Shown: in pieces, positions 55,806 through 64,000 of the stretch
Numbering within the stretch: the stretch's first letter is position 1
Layout: each line of letters opens with the position of its first letter
Assembly (NCBI RefSeq): GCF_030157465.1
Contig: NZ_JAOAUU010000167.1
Coordinates: 18,906-82,905, forward strand
Reading direction: 5' to 3'
DNA from: Zoogloea sp.
GTDB lineage: Bacteria > Pseudomonadota > Gammaproteobacteria > Burkholderiales > Rhodocyclaceae
Length of the DNA: 64,000 bases
The notes under the pieces: model-generated
What the model saw: the letters and a program-made list of their open reading frames with translations, nothing else
Told to the model about the DNA's origin: nothing
Databases searched by the model: none
Program-made: the position numbers and the translations under genes

Positions 55806-55829
55806 AGGGCGGATGCAGGGTATGGGCGC

Positions 55830-57107
55830 TCAATGGTGGTTGTGTTCCCCATGCTCGTCATCATCCATGTCCACAGGCCACAGCTGGTGGGCGTCGAGCA
55901 GGAGGCGGTAACGGGCTTCGCTGGCGTCCAGCCCGGCGAGGCGCGCGGCGAGGCGGGCGTCGTGGGCGAGGCGGCGGGCGGCGAGGGTTTCGGCGAGGGT
56001 GCCTTCGCCCAGTTGCCAGGCACGCTCGGTGAGGTCGGCGCTCTTGCCAAGGGCATCGGCGGCGGCTTGCTGGCTTTGCCAGCCGGTGTGAGCGGCGGTG
56101 GCACGGCGGTGCAGGGCGGCGGCTTCGGCTTCGACCCGGCGCAGCACGCCGGCTTCGCGCCATGACGCGGCTTCGGCCACGGCGACGGCCGCGTCGGCAT
56201 CGGCGCGTCGACCGGCGCCGGACAGGGGCACGCTCAGGCTGAGGCCGAGGATGCGCTCTTCGCCGTCCCGGTCGCGGGCCATGTGCGCGCCGAGGGTGGG
56301 GTCGGGGCGTCGTTCGGCATCGGCCCGGCTGGCGCCGATGCGGGCGCGGGCGCTTTCGGCGCGGGCGACGCCGAGTTCATGGTTGTGTTCGAGGATGGCC
56401 CTGATCCACATGGCGGCGTCGGCATCGACGGCGACCGGCGCGCTTTCGGGCACGTCGGCCGGGAGGCTGAGGGCGGGATACATGCGGCGCAGGGATTCGG
56501 CTGCAACCTGGGCACGGCCCGTGGCCTGGGCCAGCTGGCCTTCGGCCTGGGCGAGGGCCGCGTCGGCCTGCAGGTTTTCGAGGCGCGGGGCATCGCCCAG
56601 TTCGACCCGGCGTTTCACCACCCGCGCCTGGCGGGCAAGGATGTCGCGCTGGATGCGCCATTGGGCGGCGCTGGCCAGTTCGCGGCGCCAGTCGAACCAG
56701 TTGCCCAGCAGCGCGCGGCTGGTTTCGTGCAGGGCGTCACCCCGGCTGATCCTGGCGCCGGCCACGCCGGCCGCGCCCAGCTGGCGGTCGAGCTCGCTTT
56801 TGCCGGGCAGGCGCAGGGCGCGCTCGACGCCCACGTTCCATTCGTTATAGCGACCGTCCGGCGTGGCGCGCACGCGGCGCTGCTGGTCGGTGAGGCGCAC
56901 GGTCCATTCGTGGGTGCCGGCGGCGAGGCGTCGGGCGCGGGCTTCTTCGGCTTCGATCTGCGAGCCGGCGGCGCGCACCATCGGGCTGCCAAGCAGGGCT
57001 TCGAGCACCTGGGCTTTGGGCGGCAGGTCGGGGGCGTCGGCAGGGCTTTGCGCCAAAGCGTGGAGCGGCAGCGTGGCCAGCAGCAGGGCAAGCAGGCGGC
57101 GCTTCAT
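55830..57107 (-). CDS. TolC/CzcC-like outer-membrane factor
   Basis: 425 residues with signal peptide (LLALLLATLPLHALA) and the coiled-coil OEP domains of tripartite efflux channels; ANGLE-like blocks such as RRVELGDAPRLENLQADAALAQAEGQLAQ and EGTLAETLAARRLAHDARLAAR. The C-terminus ends in an acidic/His tail DDDEHGEHNHH, a likely metal-binding extension. Last gene of the RND operon; its start overlaps the DUF3240 stop by four bases. Confidence 0.88.
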   Translation of the reverse strand: MKRRLLALLLATLPLHALAQSPADAPDLPPKAQVLEALLGSPMVRAAGSQIEAEEARARRLAAGTHEWTVRLTDQQRRVRATPDGRYNEWNVGVERALRLPGKSELDRQLGAAGVAGARISRGDALHETSRALLGNWFDWRRELASAAQWRIQRDILARQARVVKRRVELGDAPRLENLQADAALAQAEGQLAQATGRAQVAAESLRRMYPALSLPADVPESAPVAVDADAAMWIRAILEHNHELGVARAESARARIGASRADAERRPDPTLGAHMARDRDGEERILGLSLSVPLSGAGRRADADAAVAVAEAASWREAGVLRRVEAEAAALHRRATAAHTGWQSQQAAADALGKSADLTERAWQLGEGTLAETLAARRLAHDARLAARLAGLDASEARYRLLLDAHQLWPVDMDDDEHGEHNHH

Positions 57108-57436
57108 GCGAGTCTCCCGCTGGCGAGGGCCGGCACCATCCAGAAGAACACCCGGCTGGTGGCGAATCTGGCTTTCAGGATGTCGAGCAGGGCGTTGGCG
57201 TCGGTCAGGGGCACGACGAGCTGAACCCGGCAGCAGGCAGCGCGGCCGCGCACGTGTTCGGAGGTGCCGATGAAGGTGATCCGCTGGCCCTGGCCTTCAA
57301 CTTTCTGGCTGGTGAAGCCGGGGGCGAGTTCGGGGTGTTCGAGCAGGGTTTCGAGCAGCGCTTCTTCCACGTCGACGGGCATGACGAGGGTCAGGACGAC
57401 GTCGGGCAGGGTGCAGGACGGGGTGTCGGGCTTCAT
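57104..57436 (-). CDS. DUF3240 family protein
   Basis: A small 110-residue DUF3240 protein, a ferredoxin-like/PII-like fold commonly inserted in heavy-metal RND operons. VVLTLVMPVDVEEALLETLLEHPE starts the domain; GRAACCRVQLVVPLTDANALL carries a Cys pair. No signal peptide, so cytosolic. It overlaps the pump gene upstream and the TolC-like gene downstream, four bases each, and may sense metal or regulate the pump. Confidence 0.85.
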   Translation of the reverse strand: MKPDTPSCTLPDVVLTLVMPVDVEEALLETLLEHPELAPGFTSQKVEGQGQRITFIGTSEHVRGRAACCRVQLVVPLTDANALLDILKARFATSRVFFWMVPALASGRLA

Positions 57437-60400
57437 TTGACGGTGGCCTCGGGAGCAGCGGGGGCGATGCCGAAGCGGCGGTACAGCAGCGGCAGCAGCA
57501 GAAGGGTGAGGGCAGTGGCGCTGAGCAGCCCGCCGATGACGACCACGGCCAGCGGGCGCTGGACCTCGGAGCCGGGGCCGGTGGCGAAGAGCAGCGGCAC
57601 GAGGCCCAGGGCGGCGATGCTGGCGGTCATCATCACCGGGCGCAGGCGGCGCTTGGCGCCTTCGACGACGACTTCGCCGATGGGCATGCCGCGGGCGTGG
57701 AGCTGGTTGAAGTAGCTCACCATCACCACGCCGTTGAGCACCGCGATGCCGAGCAGCGCGATGAAGCCGACCGAGGCCGGCACCGACAGGTATTCGCCGG
57801 AAACGGCCAGCGCAAACACGCCGCCGACCATCGCGAAAGGCACCATTGCCAGCACCAGCAGGGCCTGGCGTACCGAGCCGAAGGTGGAAAACAGCAGCAC
57901 GAAGATCAGCCCGAGGGCGATGGGCACCACGACGCCGAGGCGGGCCGCGGCGCGCTGCTGGTTTTCAAATTGGCCGCCCCAGGCGATGCGGTAGCCTGCG
58001 GGCAGCGGCACCTTGGCGGCAACCGCGGCCTTGGCTTCCTCGACGAAGCCGACGAGGTCGCGGTCGCGCACGTTGGACTGGATCACCGAGTAGCGCTGGG
58101 CGTTTTCGCGGTCGACCTTGACCGGGCCGTCGACGCGCTCGATTCTGGCCACGCTGGACAGTGCCAGGCTGTGGCCGTCGGCCGTGGTGATGCGCAGCGC
58201 GGCAAAGGCGTCCGGGTCGCGTTGCAGATCGGCCGGGCCGCGGATCAGCAGCGGCACCCGGCGGGTCGATTCGATCACCGTGCCGGCCACGCGGCCTTCG
58301 AGCAGGCTCCTGAGCGCGTTCTGCACGTCTTCGACATTGAGGCCCACGCGGCCGGCTGCCAGTCGATCCACCTGGATCTTGAGGTATTGCACGCCTTCGT
58401 TGCGGATGGTGATGGTGTCCTCGGCGCCGGGCACGGCCTTCACCACGCCTTCGATCTGGGTGGCGAGGTGGTTGAGGGTGTTGAGATCGGGCCCGTAGAG
58501 CTTGATGGCCAGATCGCCGCGCACGCCGGTGAGCATTTCCGAGACGCGCATGTCGATGGGCTGGGTGAAGGTGAGCGCAATGCCGGGGAAGTTTTCCATC
58601 ACCGCGCGCAGCTGGTCGGTGAGCCAGTCCTTGTCGGGCTTGCGCCATTCGTCGCGGGGTTTGAGGACGAGGAAGGTGTCGGTCTGGTTGAGGCCCATCG
58701 GGTCGAGGCCGAGCTCGTCGGAGCCGGATCGGGCGACGATGGCCTTGACTTCGGGCACGGCCTTCATCACGGCCTGCTGCACGCGCAGATCGACGGCGAT
58801 GGTCTGGGCGAGGCTGATCGAGGGCAGCTTTTCGAGCTGCATGATGATGTCGCCTTCGTCCATGGTCGGCATGAAGGCCTTGCCGAGGCTGAGGTAGGCG
58901 CCGCCGGCGGCAAGCAGCGACACGCCGGCCAGGGCCACCATCAATTTGCCGCGGGCCAGGGCGAAGTCGAGGAGCGGGGCGTAGCCGGCCTGCAGCTTGC
59001 GAACCAGCCAGGGCTCGTGGGCGTCGCCGCGCTTGAGCAGGAAGGACGCCAGCACCGGCACCACGGTGAGCGACAGGATCAGCGAGGCGGACAGCGCGAA
59101 GACGATGGTCAGGGCGACCGGGCCGAACATCTTGCCTTCCAGGCCCTCGAGGGTGAGCAGCGGCAGGAACACGATGACGATGATCAGGATGCCCGAGGCC
59201 ACCGGCGAGGCCACTTCGCGGGTGGCGCGAAAGACCAGGTGCAGCAGCGGCTGGCGGGACGCGGCGCCGCCTTCGGCGAGCTGGGTTTCGACGTTTTCGA
59301 TCACCACCACCGCCGCATCCACCAGCATGCCGATGGCGATGGCGAGGCCGCCGAGGCTCATCAGGTTGGCCGACAGGCCGACGGCCCGCATCGCGATGAA
59401 GGTGGCCAGCGCGGCCAGCGGCAGCATCAGCGCCACGACCAGCGCGGCCCTCAGGTTGCCCAGGAAGGCGAGCAGCAGCACCACCACCAGCACGATGGCT
59501 TCGATGAGCGCCTTGGATACGGTGTGCACCGCGCGGCCGACGAGTTCGCTGCGGTCGTAGAAGGCCACCACCTTGACGTCCGGCGGCAGTTGCGGGGCGA
59601 GTTCGGCGAGACGTGCCTTGACGCCGGCTATCACCTTGCCGGCATTGGCGCCGCGCAGGCCGAGCACCAGGCCTTCGACCGCTTCGGCCTCGCCGCTGCG
59701 GGTCACTGCGCCGTAGCGGGTGAGGGCGCCGATGCGCACGGTGGACACGTCGCCCACGCGCACCACGCCGCCGTTCTGGCTGCGCAGCACAATGGCGCGC
59801 ACGTCGTCGAGGTTGCGGATGGCGCCTTCGGCGCGCACCAGCAGGGTTTCCTCGCCTTCGCTGAGGCGGCCGGCGCCGTCGTTGCGGTTGTTGGCTTCGA
59901 GCGCGGCCTGGAGCGTGGCGAGGGTCAGGCCGCGGGCGGCCAGGGCGGCCGGATCGGGCACGATTTCAAAGCTGCGGACTTCGCCGCCGAGGCTGTTCAC
60001 GTCGGCCACGCCGGCCACGGTGCGCAGCGCCGGACGGATTGTCCAGTCGAGCAGGGTGCGCTTGTCCTCGAGGGAGATCGGCCCTTCGATGGTGAACATG
60101 AACATCTCGCCCAGTGGCGTGGTGATCGGCGCGAGGCCGCCCGTGGCGCCCGGCGGCAGGTTGCCCATCACGCCGGCGAGGCGCTCGCCCACCTGCTGGC
60201 GGGCCCAGTAGATGTCGGTGCCGTCATCGAAATCGAGGGTGACGTCGGCCAGCGCGTACTTGGACGTGGAACGCAGGATGCGCTGGTGCGGAATGCCTAG
60301 CATCTCCTGTTCGATCGGCACGGTGATGCGCGATTCGACTTCCTCCGGCGTCATCCCCGGTGCCTTGATGATCAGCTTGACCTGGGTGGTGGAGACATCG

Positions 60401-60519
60401 GGGAAGGCGTCGATGGGCAGGCCGTTCCAGGCGGTGACGCCGGCGCCGATCAAGAGCAGCGTGGCAACCAGCACCAGCAGGCGCTGGGTGAGGGAAAACT
60501 CGATCAGGCGGGAAAGCAT
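57433..60519 (-). CDS. Heavy-metal RND efflux pump (CusA/CzcA family)
   Basis: A 1028-residue inner-membrane proton antiporter with twelve helices and two large periplasmic loops. SRITVPIEQEMLGIP and DTFLVLKPRDEWRKP are HME-RND markers; the proton-relay helix reads LGGLAIAIGMLVDAAVVVIEN, closer to the MVDA form of CusA than the DFGIIVDGA form of CzcA. The metal cannot be fixed from this alone; monovalent (Cu/Ag) or divalent ions remain possible. It lies 117 bases after the adaptor gene. Confidence 0.93.
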   Translation of the reverse strand: MLSRLIEFSLTQRLLVLVATLLLIGAGVTAWNGLPIDAFPDVSTTQVKLIIKAPGMTPEEVESRITVPIEQEMLGIPHQRILRSTSKYALADVTLDFDDGTDIYWARQQVGERLAGVMGNLPPGATGGLAPITTPLGEMFMFTIEGPISLEDKRTLLDWTIRPALRTVAGVADVNSLGGEVRSFEIVPDPAALAARGLTLATLQAALEANNRNDGAGRLSEGEETLLVRAEGAIRNLDDVRAIVLRSQNGGVVRVGDVSTVRIGALTRYGAVTRSGEAEAVEGLVLGLRGANAGKVIAGVKARLAELAPQLPPDVKVVAFYDRSELVGRAVHTVSKALIEAIVLVVVLLLAFLGNLRAALVVALMLPLAALATFIAMRAVGLSANLMSLGGLAIAIGMLVDAAVVVIENVETQLAEGGAASRQPLLHLVFRATREVASPVASGILIIVIVFLPLLTLEGLEGKMFGPVALTIVFALSASLILSLTVVPVLASFLLKRGDAHEPWLVRKLQAGYAPLLDFALARGKLMVALAGVSLLAAGGAYLSLGKAFMPTMDEGDIIMQLEKLPSISLAQTIAVDLRVQQAVMKAVPEVKAIVARSGSDELGLDPMGLNQTDTFLVLKPRDEWRKPDKDWLTDQLRAVMENFPGIALTFTQPIDMRVSEMLTGVRGDLAIKLYGPDLNTLNHLATQIEGVVKAVPGAEDTITIRNEGVQYLKIQVDRLAAGRVGLNVEDVQNALRSLLEGRVAGTVIESTRRVPLLIRGPADLQRDPDAFAALRITTADGHSLALSSVARIERVDGPVKVDRENAQRYSVIQSNVRDRDLVGFVEEAKAAVAAKVPLPAGYRIAWGGQFENQQRAAARLGVVVPIALGLIFVLLFSTFGSVRQALLVLAMVPFAMVGGVFALAVSGEYLSVPASVGFIALLGIAVLNGVVMVSYFNQLHARGMPIGEVVVEGAKRRLRPVMMTASIAALGLVPLLFATGPGSEVQRPLAVVVIGGLLSATALTLLLLPLLYRRFGIAPAAPEATVK

Positions 60520-60636
60520 TTGGGTGGTGATGAGTCAGGTGAGAGGTGAGGGTGTCCGCGGCAGGTGCGCGGGCAGGGGCCACGGGGTGGCGGAGCGGTC
60601 TGGTGTGGCCCTGCGGCTCCGCGCACCTTGGGGCGC

Positions 60637-61740
60637 TTACTCCTTGCCGATACCCAGCCAGCTGGCCTTGAGTGCCGAGACGCCGGCCGTGGCCACCGTG
60701 GCGTCCGCCGGGATGCCCGAGACGACGGAGGCCTCGCCGGTGCGGCCGATGATGTTGACCGCCGTGGCGCGGTAGCCGGTGGCGGTGCCGGCCCGGGCTG
60801 CGACGAAGACCCAGGTCTTGTTCTCGTGACGCAGGATGGCGCTGCCGGGCACCTGTACCGTGGTTTCGGTTGCGTTGCCCAATGCGAGGTCGACGGAGGT
60901 GGCCTGGCCGGGGCGCAGGGCCTCGGCGCCTTGGGTGACGAGGCCGCGCAGCAGCACGCTCTGGCTGGCCGGATCGACGGCGCGACCCACCGCGATCAGC
61001 CTGCCGCTGGCGCCGGCCGAGGCAATGGTGAGCGGTGTGCCGACCTTGGCCCGGGCGGCGATGGCCAGCGGCGCCTGGATCTCCACCGACAGCGGATCGA
61101 GCCGGGCGATGCGGTACAGCGGCGCGGATTGCTCGACGCGCTGGCCCACGCTCACGTGCTGTTCGAGCACGTTGCCGGCGATCGGCGCCACGAGGGAGAG
61201 GGTTTGCCCGCCGCTGTGCTGGGCGAGGGCGAGTTCCTGACGGCGCTCGGTGGCCTGGGCGGCGCTCTGGGCTGCGTTGGCGCGGCTTGCCTGCAGGCGC
61301 GATTCGGCGATCAGGCCTTCGCGAAAGAGTTGTTCGTCACGGCCGAGGCTCTGGCGGGCGAGGGTCGCCTGGGAGTCGGCCTGGATGCGGTCGCGCTGCA
61401 GTTCGAGCGCCTGCGGGCTGGAGATGCGGGCGAGTACCTCGCCCTTTTTCACGCTCATGCCGGGGGCGGTTTCCAGGCTTTCGACCACCCCGGCCAGCGG
61501 CGCTGCGATCACCCGCACCTGGCTGTTGGGAATGCCGACCGTGGCAGGCAGCCCGGATGCCGAGGTGCCGCCGCCCGGCACGACGCGCTGGACGACGATG
61601 CCGAGGGCCTGGCCCTGGGTGTTGGAGATGGCGACGAAGGCCGGATCGGCGGCGATGGCCCCGTGGGCGCCGGCCAGCAGGGCGAGCGCGGGCAGCAGGC
61701 GGCGGACGTGGGGACGACGGGCGGTGGGCTGCGGCGACAT
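60637..61740 (-). CDS. RND efflux periplasmic adaptor (CusB/CzcB-like)
   Basis: A 367-residue membrane-fusion protein with signal peptide (LLPALALLAGAHGAIA). A barrel-sandwich half-motif (VIAAPLAGVVESLETAPGMSVKKGEVLARI), an alpha-hairpin (~115-180) and the second lipoyl half (SLVAPIAGNVLEQHVSVGQRV) are clear. No N-terminal His-rich metal domain or CusF-like part. The ATG at 61740 has GGAG six bases upstream; the ORF track uses a TTG seven codons earlier. First gene of the efflux operon. Confidence 0.9.
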   Translation of the reverse strand: MSPQPTARRPHVRRLLPALALLAGAHGAIAADPAFVAISNTQGQALGIVVQRVVPGGGTSASGLPATVGIPNSQVRVIAAPLAGVVESLETAPGMSVKKGEVLARISSPQALELQRDRIQADSQATLARQSLGRDEQLFREGLIAESRLQASRANAAQSAAQATERRQELALAQHSGGQTLSLVAPIAGNVLEQHVSVGQRVEQSAPLYRIARLDPLSVEIQAPLAIAARAKVGTPLTIASAGASGRLIAVGRAVDPASQSVLLRGLVTQGAEALRPGQATSVDLALGNATETTVQVPGSAILRHENKTWVFVAARAGTATGYRATAVNIIGRTGEASVVSGIPADATVATAGVSALKASWLGIGKE

Positions 61741-61783
61741 GTGGGCTCCGGCATGGGACAAGATGGCATTGTCCCTGATGCTT

Positions 61784-61800
61784 CTTAATGTTTTCTTAAG
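61784..61800. promoter_or_regulatory. PmrA/QseB-like direct-repeat box before the efflux operon
   Basis: CTTAAT-N5-CTTAAG on the + strand (11-base period), 44-60 bases upstream of the adaptor start. It fits the YTTAAK-N5-YTTAAK pattern bound by PmrA-type response regulators. No two-component genes are in the window. Confidence 0.5.
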
Positions 61801-61840
61801 CGTCGCACGGAACTTACCGGTACGAGGCAGGGGGGCGGTG

Positions 61841-62761
61841 CTACATCAGCACGAAATTTTGCGGCTTGAGCGGCTCGGGCCGGTTCTCCAGGCCGCGGTA
61901 TTCGGCCAGGTCGATCTCGATGACCCGGGTGATGGCATCCAGCGGAAGGTCGTTCTGGGCGGTGCCGAAGGGCTCCTCCAGCTCGTCGCCAAGGGCGTCC
62001 AGCCCGAAGAAGGTATAGGCCACCAGCGCCGTCAGCAGCGGCGTGGCGTGGCCGAGGGAGTGGACCAGGCCCAGGGGCAGCAGCACGCAGAAGATGTGGG
62101 CGGTGCGGTGCAGCAGCAGGGTGTAGGCGAAGGGCAGGGCCGTGTAGCGGATGCGTTCGCAGGCGCCCTGGATGGCGGTGAGCTGGTTGATGTGCTCGGC
62201 CATGGCGCAATAGGTGACCGAATCCAGCCGGCCGGCCTGGCGGGCCTGAAGCAGCAGGGCGGTGACGAGGCGCAGGATGCTGTCCGGGATGTTGTGGCCA
62301 GCCTTGATGGCGGTGATCTCGGCGGGCGCGAGTTCGGCCTTTGCCGCCTCGACGATGGGCCGGTCGCGCAGGCGGGCGGTCAGGGCCTTGGTGAAGGCGG
62401 TGCACAGGCGGAGCACGTCCTTGCGTTGCTGCTTTCCTTCTGCGTCGGTTTCCAGCAACTGGCTGTCGCGGGCCAGGCAGCGCAGCACAACCAGCAGGTT
62501 GCCGTAGTGCTTGCGGGCCTCCCACCAGCGGTCGTAGCAGGCGTTGTTGCGAAAACCGAGAAACAGCGACAGGGACAGGCCGAGGAAGGTGAAGGGGCCG
62601 GTAGCGAAATCGGGAAAACGTGGCCCGATGAGATCGGCCAGCAGGGTGACGAGGGTGGCGACCGCGGTGACGAAAAGCACCTGGGGCAGGATCAGCGGAA
62701 TGATGGAGCCCTTCCAGATAAAGAAGAGCTCCCGCATGCGCGGGCGGGGACGGACGATCAT
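61841..62761 (-). CDS. Bestrophin-family channel protein (UPF0187/YneE-like)
   Basis: A 306-residue membrane protein of the bacterial bestrophin family, which form pentameric ion channels. MRELFFIWKGSIIPLILPQVLF opens the first helix; FLGLSLSLFLGFRNNACYDRWWEARKHYG and PLILA-like DELEEPFGTAQNDLPLDAI are the signatures. The start MIVRPRPRMRELFF at 62761 is family-like; the ORF track adds 66 residues of no similarity. It is upstream of, and on the same strand as, the efflux operon, with a 100-base gap holding the PmrA-like box. Confidence 0.88.
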   Translation of the reverse strand: MIVRPRPRMRELFFIWKGSIIPLILPQVLFVTAVATLVTLLADLIGPRFPDFATGPFTFLGLSLSLFLGFRNNACYDRWWEARKHYGNLLVVLRCLARDSQLLETDAEGKQQRKDVLRLCTAFTKALTARLRDRPIVEAAKAELAPAEITAIKAGHNIPDSILRLVTALLLQARQAGRLDSVTYCAMAEHINQLTAIQGACERIRYTALPFAYTLLLHRTAHIFCVLLPLGLVHSLGHATPLLTALVAYTFFGLDALGDELEEPFGTAQNDLPLDAITRVIEIDLAEYRGLENRPEPLKPQNFVLM

Positions 62762-63033
62762 TGTGGGGCGCAGGAATATGGAAGGCCGGGAGCGGCGGGG
62801 GCTTACTTTAGCAGGGGCCGGCCGGGCTGCACCAATCCGGGCGCTGACGTGCCTCGGCGGATGATTTTCAGCGCGATATGCGCAAGCTTCGGTCACATAA
62901 CCCGAATTGAGTGATATGCACGACGCTAACATGGTTATTCGTCCGCAATTTTCTGGCATGCTGCAATGCTGATTCGCTGCCTGCAGCGAGCCCGCTGCCG
63001 CTTTTCCTTCAATCCGTTACGGAGAGATGTCTC

Positions 63034-63630
63034 ATGAGCACTCGAATGGCCCCCAAAATCCTCGTTCCGCTGCTGTTAACGATCGCCTCCAGCCTGGCCG
63101 GTGCAGCCTGTGTGCCGGTGGTCGGCACGGTTCGGCTGACGCCCGATTTCGCCTGTACGATCAACCAGCCGGGCGTTGCCGAAGGCGCTGCCGCCGGCCT
63201 GTTTTCGGCTCAATTGGGCGAGTGTTTCTCGGTCAAGCTGAACCTGGCCGGTTTTCCGGTGGCAACGGGCTACGCCGGCCTGACCAACGAATACCTCGTC
63301 GGAGCCGCGGGCATGACCCAGACGCCGGCTGCGATTCCTCAGGGTGCCATGGACCCCCGGCCGCGCCAGATCGTGCAGACCGCGCGCAGCGCGATCACGC
63401 TGGGGTCCGGTTCGCGCAAAACCACCATCTACAGCACCGACGTGATCGTGACGCTGCCGGTGTTGGCCCCGACCGGTCAGGTGGTGGGTGCCAAAACCAT
63501 GACGGAGCAACTGGTCATTTCGGGCACCGACAAGCAGGGCGCCTTTGCCAACGTGACCGGCGTGCTGCACGTGATCGGCAGCAGCCTCGGGCAGGCTGCC
63601 CCGGTGGCGGGCCAGATCTGCATGCCCTGA
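63034..63630 (+). CDS. Hypothetical secreted protein
   Basis: 198 residues with a Sec signal (ILVPLLLTIASSLAGAA) and a beta-rich body with no recognised domain. Three cysteines in the first ~60 residues of the mature form and one near the C-terminus (GQICMP) may form disulfides. GGAGAG precedes the ATG. I do not recognise the family. It is divergent from the bestrophin gene across 272 bases in which I see no further gene. Confidence 0.65.
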   Translation: MSTRMAPKILVPLLLTIASSLAGAACVPVVGTVRLTPDFACTINQPGVAEGAAAGLFSAQLGECFSVKLNLAGFPVATGYAGLTNEYLVGAAGMTQTPAAIPQGAMDPRPRQIVQTARSAITLGSGSRKTTIYSTDVIVTLPVLAPTGQVVGAKTMTEQLVISGTDKQGAFANVTGVLHVIGSSLGQAAPVAGQICMP

Positions 63631-63660
63631 TCGGGCAGGCCTTCCGCCAAGCACACATCC

Positions 63661-63684
63661 AACGCCCCGCAAGGGGCGTTGGTG
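63661..63684 (+). terminator. Terminator after the secreted protein gene
   Basis: AACGCCCC-GCAA-GGGGCGTT followed by GGTGTTTT, about 30 bases past the stop. Confidence 0.7.
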
Positions 63685-63901
63685 TTTTCAGGGAGAGATA
63701 AAAAGGCGATGTTCGCGTTAAGTGTGCAATCACGGTCACTGGCGGGTCCGCCGGGCTTTGAGGGTCTTGCCTGTCGGTGCGAAAGCACCCTCCCGCTTTT
63801 GGGCTCGCTGGTAATTCGTTCGAGCTCGAACCGTTGAGGCTTTACGTGACGGTTTTCCCGTGTTTTGAGTGACGTTGGCCGGGTCTCGCCCCGGCGGGCG
63901 A

Positions 63902-63933
63902 CCTTCTTCTTTGTTGTACGACAAAGAAGAAGG
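63902..63933. repeat. Perfect hairpin of a probable dispersed repeat
   Basis: CCTTCTTCTTTGT and its exact complement ACAAAGAAGAAGG around TGTACG: a 13-base-pair stem. The surrounding GC-rich context, with a second CCCCC-TTC-GGGGG hairpin at 63959-63971, resembles dispersed intergenic repeats common in beta- and gammaproteobacteria. The window ends inside it. Bases 63685-64000 hold no supportable gene. Confidence 0.55.
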
Positions 63934-64000
63934 CAAGAAAACGTACCCCGCTGCCGCGCCCCCTTCGGGGGTTCCCGCCCACGGTCGGATTTGCACATCC

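Noticed and set aside
49800-55830. Direct repeats (GCGGATG) at both edges of the TIR-STAND insert as insertion-site duplications
   Set aside because: Seven bases only, and frequent by chance in this composition; no integrase or transposase is present.
57697-60300. 867-residue plus-strand ORF opposite the RND pump
   Set aside because: Shadow frame of the pump gene, compositionally biased and without motifs.

Overview
This window looks like chromosome from a high-GC betaproteobacterium, most likely of the Rhodocyclales type (Azoarcus/Thauera/Aromatoleum-like). That placement is an inference from gene content: RpoS with NlpD, SurE and Pcm, a GTP-type PEP carboxykinase, orphan TakP-like TRAP binding proteins, a small sulfur-oxidation cluster, and DUF2249/HPP proteins typical of denitrifiers. 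Nearly all of the sequence is coding, genes overlap often, and most convergent pairs share a bidirectional hairpin terminator.

Layout. 1-8.6 kb: end of purT, an FAH-family hydrolase, pckG and maeB (C4/C3 anaplerotic node, divergent), a patatin-like lipase and a PBP7-type endopeptidase. 8.7-16.3 kb: mostly minus strand, with an IclR regulator, queuosine-precursor transporter, Gate-domain membrane protein, LrgB/LrgA pair, two tandem paralogous TRAP solute receptors without permeases, and pmbA. 16.3-24 kb: darP-mog, a CSD-DUF1294 protein, msrPQ, then surE-pcm-nlpD-rpoS-arsC. 24-29 kb: a minus-strand MoxR/DUF58/TgpA-like/MltB operon. 29-36 kb: HDAC-like deacetylase, dapA-bamC, a repetitive lipoprotein, divergent roxA/rlmD, a BI-1 family protein and tRNA-Ser(UGA). 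36.6-44.3 kb: ChaN-PDZ protein, M1 peptidase, DUF2249, HPP-CBS protein, NnrS-like membrane protein and thrC.

44.4-49.6 kb is a compact sulfur cluster: cytochrome c, flavocytochrome c flavoprotein, YeeE-type transporter, a second FCSD-like flavoprotein, soxY and soxZ. It has no soxXAB or soxCD. The first four genes plausibly oxidise sulfide or sulfane and pass sulfur and electrons to SoxYZ and a cytochrome.

49.9-55.8 kb is the clearest accessory insert. Two overlapping genes, visibly richer in A/T than their surroundings, encode a three-domain TIR/TIR-like protein and a 1439-residue nSTAND1 NTPase with one membrane segment and a long helical C-terminal half. I read this as a TIR-STAND conflict (anti-phage or self-killing) module. 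The NTPase gene carries an uninterrupted run of ten G. A one-base change there in either direction meets a stop within about a dozen codons, so it is a possible phase switch for the last ~395 residues.

55.8-61.8 kb is a heavy-metal RND efflux operon (adaptor, pump, DUF3240, TolC-like) on the minus strand, preceded by a PmrA/QseB-like direct-repeat box. The window closes with a bestrophin-family protein, an unknown secreted protein, and the start of what looks like a dispersed hairpin repeat running off the end.
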